The notes under the pieces were generated by a model, which saw only the letters and a list, made by a program, of their open reading frames with translations, was not told where the DNA came from and did no database searches. A DNA stretch of 64,000 nucleotides from JAEXNA01 sp037189585 (GTDB taxonomy: Bacteria > Vulcanimicrobiota > Xenobia > Xenobiales > JADMJV01): contig JBBCJA010000008.1 in NCBI GenBank assembly GCA_037189585.1, positions 20,491 to 84,490 on the forward strand. Direction: 5' to 3'. The translations under genes were made by a program, and so were the position numbers. Positions within the stretch are counted from its first letter, which is position 1; each line of letters opens with the position of its first letter. Of the stretch, positions 60,710-64,000 are shown piece after piece.

Positions 60710-62068
60710 ATGAGCACAAAACCGGAGGAGATGGAAAACCTCACCTCTTTAGCCGAGGTCTTGGAAGCCCACAAGGACCAAGGACGTTTCCTAGACTCGG
60801 GCCAGTTTGGACTCGACACCGTGAAGGCGTTGACGAAACTCAGCCAACACCAACTGGGAGACACAGGGTTGTGGCTAGTCAAACTTGTCCAAGCCGCCGT
60901 AGTCGCCCAGGCCGAGTGTTTCGACGTCACCCTAGGGCGACGCCAGGTCAGGGTGAGGTTTCGGCCCGACCAGAAGTGGCAGGCGGACGAACTGTTGCAC
61001 AGCATGCTCTCCGGCCGACTCCCGGCGAATCGCGCTCTACTCCATCTGATCACGGGGCTGCGCTCCTGTGCCGGACGACTGACGGAGGCTCTGAGCTGGA
61101 GCTGCGGTCAGACCAGGGTCACGTTGGAAGGAAGACGGGTTCGGATAGAGCCACAATCAGATTCACCTTTTTTTGAGCTCGAGGCAACAAGGCCGGCGCG
61201 CTCCTCGACTCTGTCTCAGATACTGAGCCGTGATGTCGGATACTTACTAAAGCAAACCGCCACTGAGCATGAGGTCCTCACCCAACGCTGTTGGACCTGT
61301 CCTATCCCCATCGTCATTGATGGACGGCTCATGGACCGAGGCTATGACAAGGTGGTGCGCAGCAGCGTCGCCGTGCGAGTTCAGCCTCACATATCCAAGC
61401 GAACATCCGAAGTTCATGCCTGTTTAGGTCTACGCCACCTGACATCGACGACGTCGAGGCCCAAGCTGGCCGCTCTGAGGGACGAGGAACAGGATGAGCA
61501 GATAAAGGTGACCTCACCTCTCTATGCTTATGAGACCTTCTTGCACTGGCCCGCTCCCGTTGCCCACGGAGCGGTAGCCATCCACGCCTCTCCTTTCATC
61601 ACGGCGAGTGTGGAGTTGGTGCTCGACGGAGTGGTGGTGGAGACCCATCCGCTCGAGAAATTTCAGGCACGTCCCTCGAAAGTGTTCGGACTGCAGGCTA
61701 GTACCAGAACCCTACTCCGACCACGACTGATTTTCGCCTTAGCTCCCGAGGAAGTCGATCTGAGCGGGTTTCAAACCAGCGACCTCGATATCGACTCTCT
61801 CGTCGAACAGGCCATTCCTGAAATGGTCGAGCTACTTCATGAGATCGCCAACCACGGGAGGAGCTTGACCTACCTGGTAAGCACTCGCCCCTCCTCGAAG
61901 CTGCTCACCCCTTTGACACTCCCCTTGCGTGTAACTCACGCTCCAATCTACCGCCGAGTTATGATGACGAGTATTCAAGAGCTACTGCTTGCCATCAAGG
62001 ATGCCGTCGAATCGCCTTCAGATGGAGGCGGGCACCAAATGTCACCCGCTCACTCGAGGAATCCTTGA
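60710..62068 (+). CDS. Protein of unknown function, possible divergent HSP90-like fold
   Basis: A 452-residue protein. The N-terminus (FGLDTVKALTKLSQHQLGDT, then GLWLVKLVQAAVVAQAECFD) follows the layout of HSP90-type ATPase-like families but shows no clear ATP-binding motif. A C-terminal region (VELVLDGVVVETHPLEKFQA) matches a segment in the protein at 33428. The two are probably diverged paralogues. ATG at 60710 is the likely start. It is divergent from the gene at 60569. Confidence 0.5.
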   Translation: MSTKPEEMENLTSLAEVLEAHKDQGRFLDSGQFGLDTVKALTKLSQHQLGDTGLWLVKLVQAAVVAQAECFDVTLGRRQVRVRFRPDQKWQADELLHSMLSGRLPANRALLHLITGLRSCAGRLTEALSWSCGQTRVTLEGRRVRIEPQSDSPFFELEATRPARSSTLSQILSRDVGYLLKQTATEHEVLTQRCWTCPIPIVIDGRLMDRGYDKVVRSSVAVRVQPHISKRTSEVHACLGLRHLTSTTSRPKLAALRDEEQDEQIKVTSPLYAYETFLHWPAPVAHGAVAIHASPFITASVELVLDGVVVETHPLEKFQARPSKVFGLQASTRTLLRPRLIFALAPEEVDLSGFQTSDLDIDSLVEQAIPEMVELLHEIANHGRSLTYLVSTRPSSKLLTPLTLPLRVTHAPIYRRVMMTSIQELLLAIKDAVESPSDGGGHQMSPAHSRNP

Positions 62069-62080
62069 CCCAGAGGCGCC

Positions 62081-62986
62081 CTAGAGCTTGCTAGTGAGCC
62101 ATCCAAAGGCTTTCTCCAACACCTCCGGTGGAGGGACATGCTCTCCGTCGTACTCCACCAACTCCAAGTTGCTCTTTCCAGCTTCTTGGAAGCGTTGCCG
62201 TAAGCGCTGGGAGGTACTCTCGGGCATGGAAGTGTCGGCGCGACCCTGGTAGACACGGATGGGCACGGTAATCTCCAACAACGGGCGGTAGACGGCTTTG
62301 GGTAGAGCTTGGCTCCACCAAAGGTAAGTGTTGCGAGCAAGTTTCCCATCCGAGGCCCATTCTTTGGAAGAAATGGGAAGACGGGCGATCTCGTCCCATT
62401 CTCGGCTGACCGAGGCCATGCGCTCGGACACTTGCTCCTCAGTTGCTCCCGAGGTCCTCATGTGGGCGGCGATGCTGGCCTTGACCTCTTCACCAAAGTT
62501 CGAACCGCCGCCCGACGAGAGCAAAAGCACCGCCACCGTTTCCGGCAACAAAGGAGCGCTAAGGGCGGCCACCATGGCGCCTTCCGAACCGCCTGAAAGG
62601 CCTAGTCTTCCGTCCCAACCCGATTCTTCTCGGCGCAGCTTGGCCACCACGGCCAACAGGTCCAGGACACGCCGGTCGATGGTGTTCAGGCGCAGATACT
62701 CCTCGGGGCAATCCCCCACCGGGGTGTCCGGGCCGAGGCCCGGCTTTTCCACTCTCAGCACCGCGACCCCGGAAGTATTCAATCGATTCACGAGTTCAGA
62801 GTATTTGTCGCTGACCCGCAGGCACTCCGAGCCCTGCAGAATGACCACCAGAGGGAAGGTCTCGTTCTGGGGCCGAGCAACGTGGTAGACGATGAGGGTT
62901 CCATCGTCTCTTTCCATCCGACTGGTTTCGGCGACGGTGGGGAAGCTGAAAAGGACGAGCCAAAAAAGGACAAGCAGAGAGCGCAT
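62081..62986 (-). CDS. Exported alpha/beta hydrolase
   Basis: A 301-residue protein with a signal peptide (RSLLVLFWLVLFSFPTVAE). It has FPLVVILQGSECLRVSD, the nucleophile elbow LGLSGGSEGAMVAAL (serine in GGSEG), VPIRVYQGRADTSMPE with the acidic residue, and YDGEHVPPPEV with the histidine. It acts on an unknown ester or thioester. The ATG at 62986 was chosen; one nine codons earlier is possible. It is convergent with the gene at 60710. Confidence 0.75.
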   Translation of the reverse strand: MRSLLVLFWLVLFSFPTVAETSRMERDDGTLIVYHVARPQNETFPLVVILQGSECLRVSDKYSELVNRLNTSGVAVLRVEKPGLGPDTPVGDCPEEYLRLNTIDRRVLDLLAVVAKLRREESGWDGRLGLSGGSEGAMVAALSAPLLPETVAVLLLSSGGGSNFGEEVKASIAAHMRTSGATEEQVSERMASVSREWDEIARLPISSKEWASDGKLARNTYLWWSQALPKAVYRPLLEITVPIRVYQGRADTSMPESTSQRLRQRFQEAGKSNLELVEYDGEHVPPPEVLEKAFGWLTSKL

Positions 62987-63220
62987 TATCGCGAGTTCGC
63001 ACCGATACCTCATACTCTTGCAAGGTTGGAGAGGAGTGGCTGGACGAGGTGATGTCGGTCTTGGTTGTTCAGCCACTATACATCACCCGAATTTAGCAAA
63101 GATGACGAGCGGAAATTACCACCGCCTCTTCCATGATGATGTGACGTCTGGGTAAAGACGGCCCGGGGGTCTCCTCCCTGTGAACCGAAACTGCTGAATG
63201 GTGGGACTGGAACCTCTTCC

Positions 63221-63375
63221 TAATCCCCCACACCCGTGGGGGTGAACCGTATTTCTGTCGACGATTTTGGTCCTTGACTTTCTGCTCCCCACACCCGTGG
63301 GGGTGACCCGTTTCACGGTAGATTGTCCGTCCAGTCCACTAACTGATTGATCCCCACACCCGCGGGGATGAACCG
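63221..63375 (+). CRISPR. Short degenerate type I-E-like CRISPR array
   Basis: Three 29-base repeats end at 63249, 63310 and 63375. Their shared core is CCCCACACCCG, then [TC]GGGG[GA]TGA[AC]CCG, which matches type I-E repeats of high-GC bacteria. Spacers are 32 and 36 bases. A more degenerate possible repeat ends at 63187 (CTGTGAACCG), 62 bases before the first. No cas genes are in the window. The small reading frames in the array are artefacts. The array looks decayed and orphaned. Confidence 0.8.
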
Positions 63376-63438
63376 CGGTAGAGGAGAGGGTTCTCTACAC
63401 GATAGACCCAGCACGGAAAATGAAACCTTCTTGCATCG

Positions 63439-63666
63439 TCAATACCGTCCATATCCCGCTCGGGAAATGTTGTCCAGGCTGCGGAGGATGTCTGGGCGAC
63501 CGAGCTGAGCATACTCATCACGTGCTCTCGCAACTTCGAGTTTTCGGCACGCCTCAGCCTCGAGGGTGTCGACTCTCTTTAGTGCTCTTTAGTGGCCCTC
63601 CAACAGGGTCTTCAGCTCGTCGAAACTGGCCACAATGGTCCATTCGCCGCCGCTATGAAAAATCAT
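63439..63666 (-). pseudogene. Broken small gene with an in-frame stop
   Basis: From the ATG at 63666 the frame reads MIFHSGGEWTIVASFDELKT, then LLEGH and a TAA. After it, the same frame continues coding-like for 49 codons (RVDTLEAEACRKLEVARARD, then LGRPDILRSLDNISRAGYGR) and ends with TGA. A ten-base direct repeat (CACTAAAGAG twice) lies at the break. It appears to be a decayed gene; the family is unknown. Confidence 0.4.
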
Positions 63667-63718
63667 ACAACGCTATCCATGTATCAGTTTTTCATTGTAT
63701 TGACTCAAGTCGTGACGA

Positions 63719-64000
63719 GTGTCTATACCAAAAAAATGGCTTAAACAAGACGTTTTTCCTCGTCCCCAAATTGACATCTTGAGAGTTTACCTCTACGACA
63801 GGTGCATTAATTTTCACTTCATCAACCCCGCTCACTGGCGCCTCTCCATCCTTCTTAAACTCGGACACGAGGACGTTCATGAACTTGCCCGTAAAGCTGT
63901 CGGAACTTTAACTGCGTATAAGTTGGTTGTCGGTCGCTGCCTTTTGGCCATGCACGAATCGAAGGGCTACAAGAAACACGGTTGTTCCTCGGCGATTCAC
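63719..64000 (+). CDS. HNH-endonuclease-like protein N-terminus, cut by window edge
   Basis: An open frame runs to the edge. A GTG at 63719 gives MSIPKKWLKQDVFPRPQIDI; a TTG at 63779 is an alternative. The segment HELARKAVGTLTAYKLVVGR, then CLLAMHESKGYKKHGCSSAI, resembles the helical N-terminus of HNH endonucleases of the DUF222 type. The HNH motif itself would lie beyond the window. A possible promoter (TTGACT, 18 bases, TATACC) overlaps the GTG and favours the TTG. Confidence 0.45.
   Translation, partial: MSIPKKWLKQDVFPRPQIDILRVYLYDRCINFHFINPAHWRLSILLKLGHEDVHELARKAVGTLTAYKLVVGRCLLAMHESKGYKKHGCSSAIH

Noticed and set aside
63116..63533. Two minus-strand frames near the window end
   Set aside because: They read through CRISPR repeats (PHGCG, SSPRVWG), a well-known false-gene pattern.
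63420..63782. 120-codon plus-strand frame after the CRISPR array
   Set aside because: No ribosome binding site, cysteine-rich random composition, and it overlaps the better-supported broken gene and HNH-like start.

Overview
The window is a 64 kb piece of a bacterial chromosome with moderately high GC. It has densely packed genes, frequent GTG and TTG starts, stop/start overlaps (ATGA, TGATG) and purine-rich ribosome binding sites. Core genes (ychF, a phosphatidylserine decarboxylase) sit among many accessory genes. I cannot name the species. The mix of large regulators, TPR and zinc-ribbon proteins, sce7726, DUF4344, TMEM43 and DA1-like families suggests a large-genome environmental bacterium, perhaps from a poorly sampled phylum. 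No rRNA, tRNA or intact insertion sequence was found.

Layout. 1-4.7 kb: minus-strand genes for a membrane protein, a double GNAT, an MFS permease, a VOC protein, a LIM/DA1-like peptidase and an sce7726 protein. 4.8-8.3 kb: a glycine-rich protein, a GNAT and a helical zinc-ribbon protein. 8.3-20.6 kb: metabolic and membrane genes, two ATP-grasp enzymes, and two enzymes (GDPD-like and CHAP-like) carrying Met/Gln/Gly-rich, harpin-like N-termini. 20.7-30 kb: a degenerate GGDEF-EAL protein, a PLP decarboxylase, HAD and HD proteins, a LysR regulator, an RMD1 protein and a TPR protein. 30-44 kb: TetR with twin operators facing a HemN-like radical SAM gene, two methyltransferases, a glycine-rich/zinc-ribbon pair, an acyl-CoA ligase with an MFS permease, and a MerR-controlled redox-type operon with a SoxR-box-like promoter. 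44-50 kb: a tandem duplication of an EF-hand gene plus a 611-residue zinc-ribbon gene. 50-63 kb: RHH protein, YchF, acid phosphatase, a 1019-residue ATPase-BTAD regulator, TMEM43 protein, erythromycin-esterase-like protein, Spy-like protein, and secreted and hypothetical proteins. 63-64 kb: a short degenerate type I-E-like CRISPR array, a broken gene and the start of an HNH-endonuclease-like gene.

The most interesting pattern is a module repeated four times. Each copy has a glycine-rich or calcium-binding protein without a Sec signal, followed on the same strand by a large helical protein with a central four-cysteine zinc ribbon (4898/6159, 36088/36457, 47280/46252, 50183/49272). Several single proteins of similar character (10273, 20573, 17398, 24940, 60569) also begin without a Sec signal. 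Most of these genes carry a TTAACA or TTTACA element about 60-95 bases before the start codon. Two of them share an exact 14-base match there. This looks like a co-regulated set of exported or surface-assembled proteins with dedicated cytoplasmic partners. The function is inference only.
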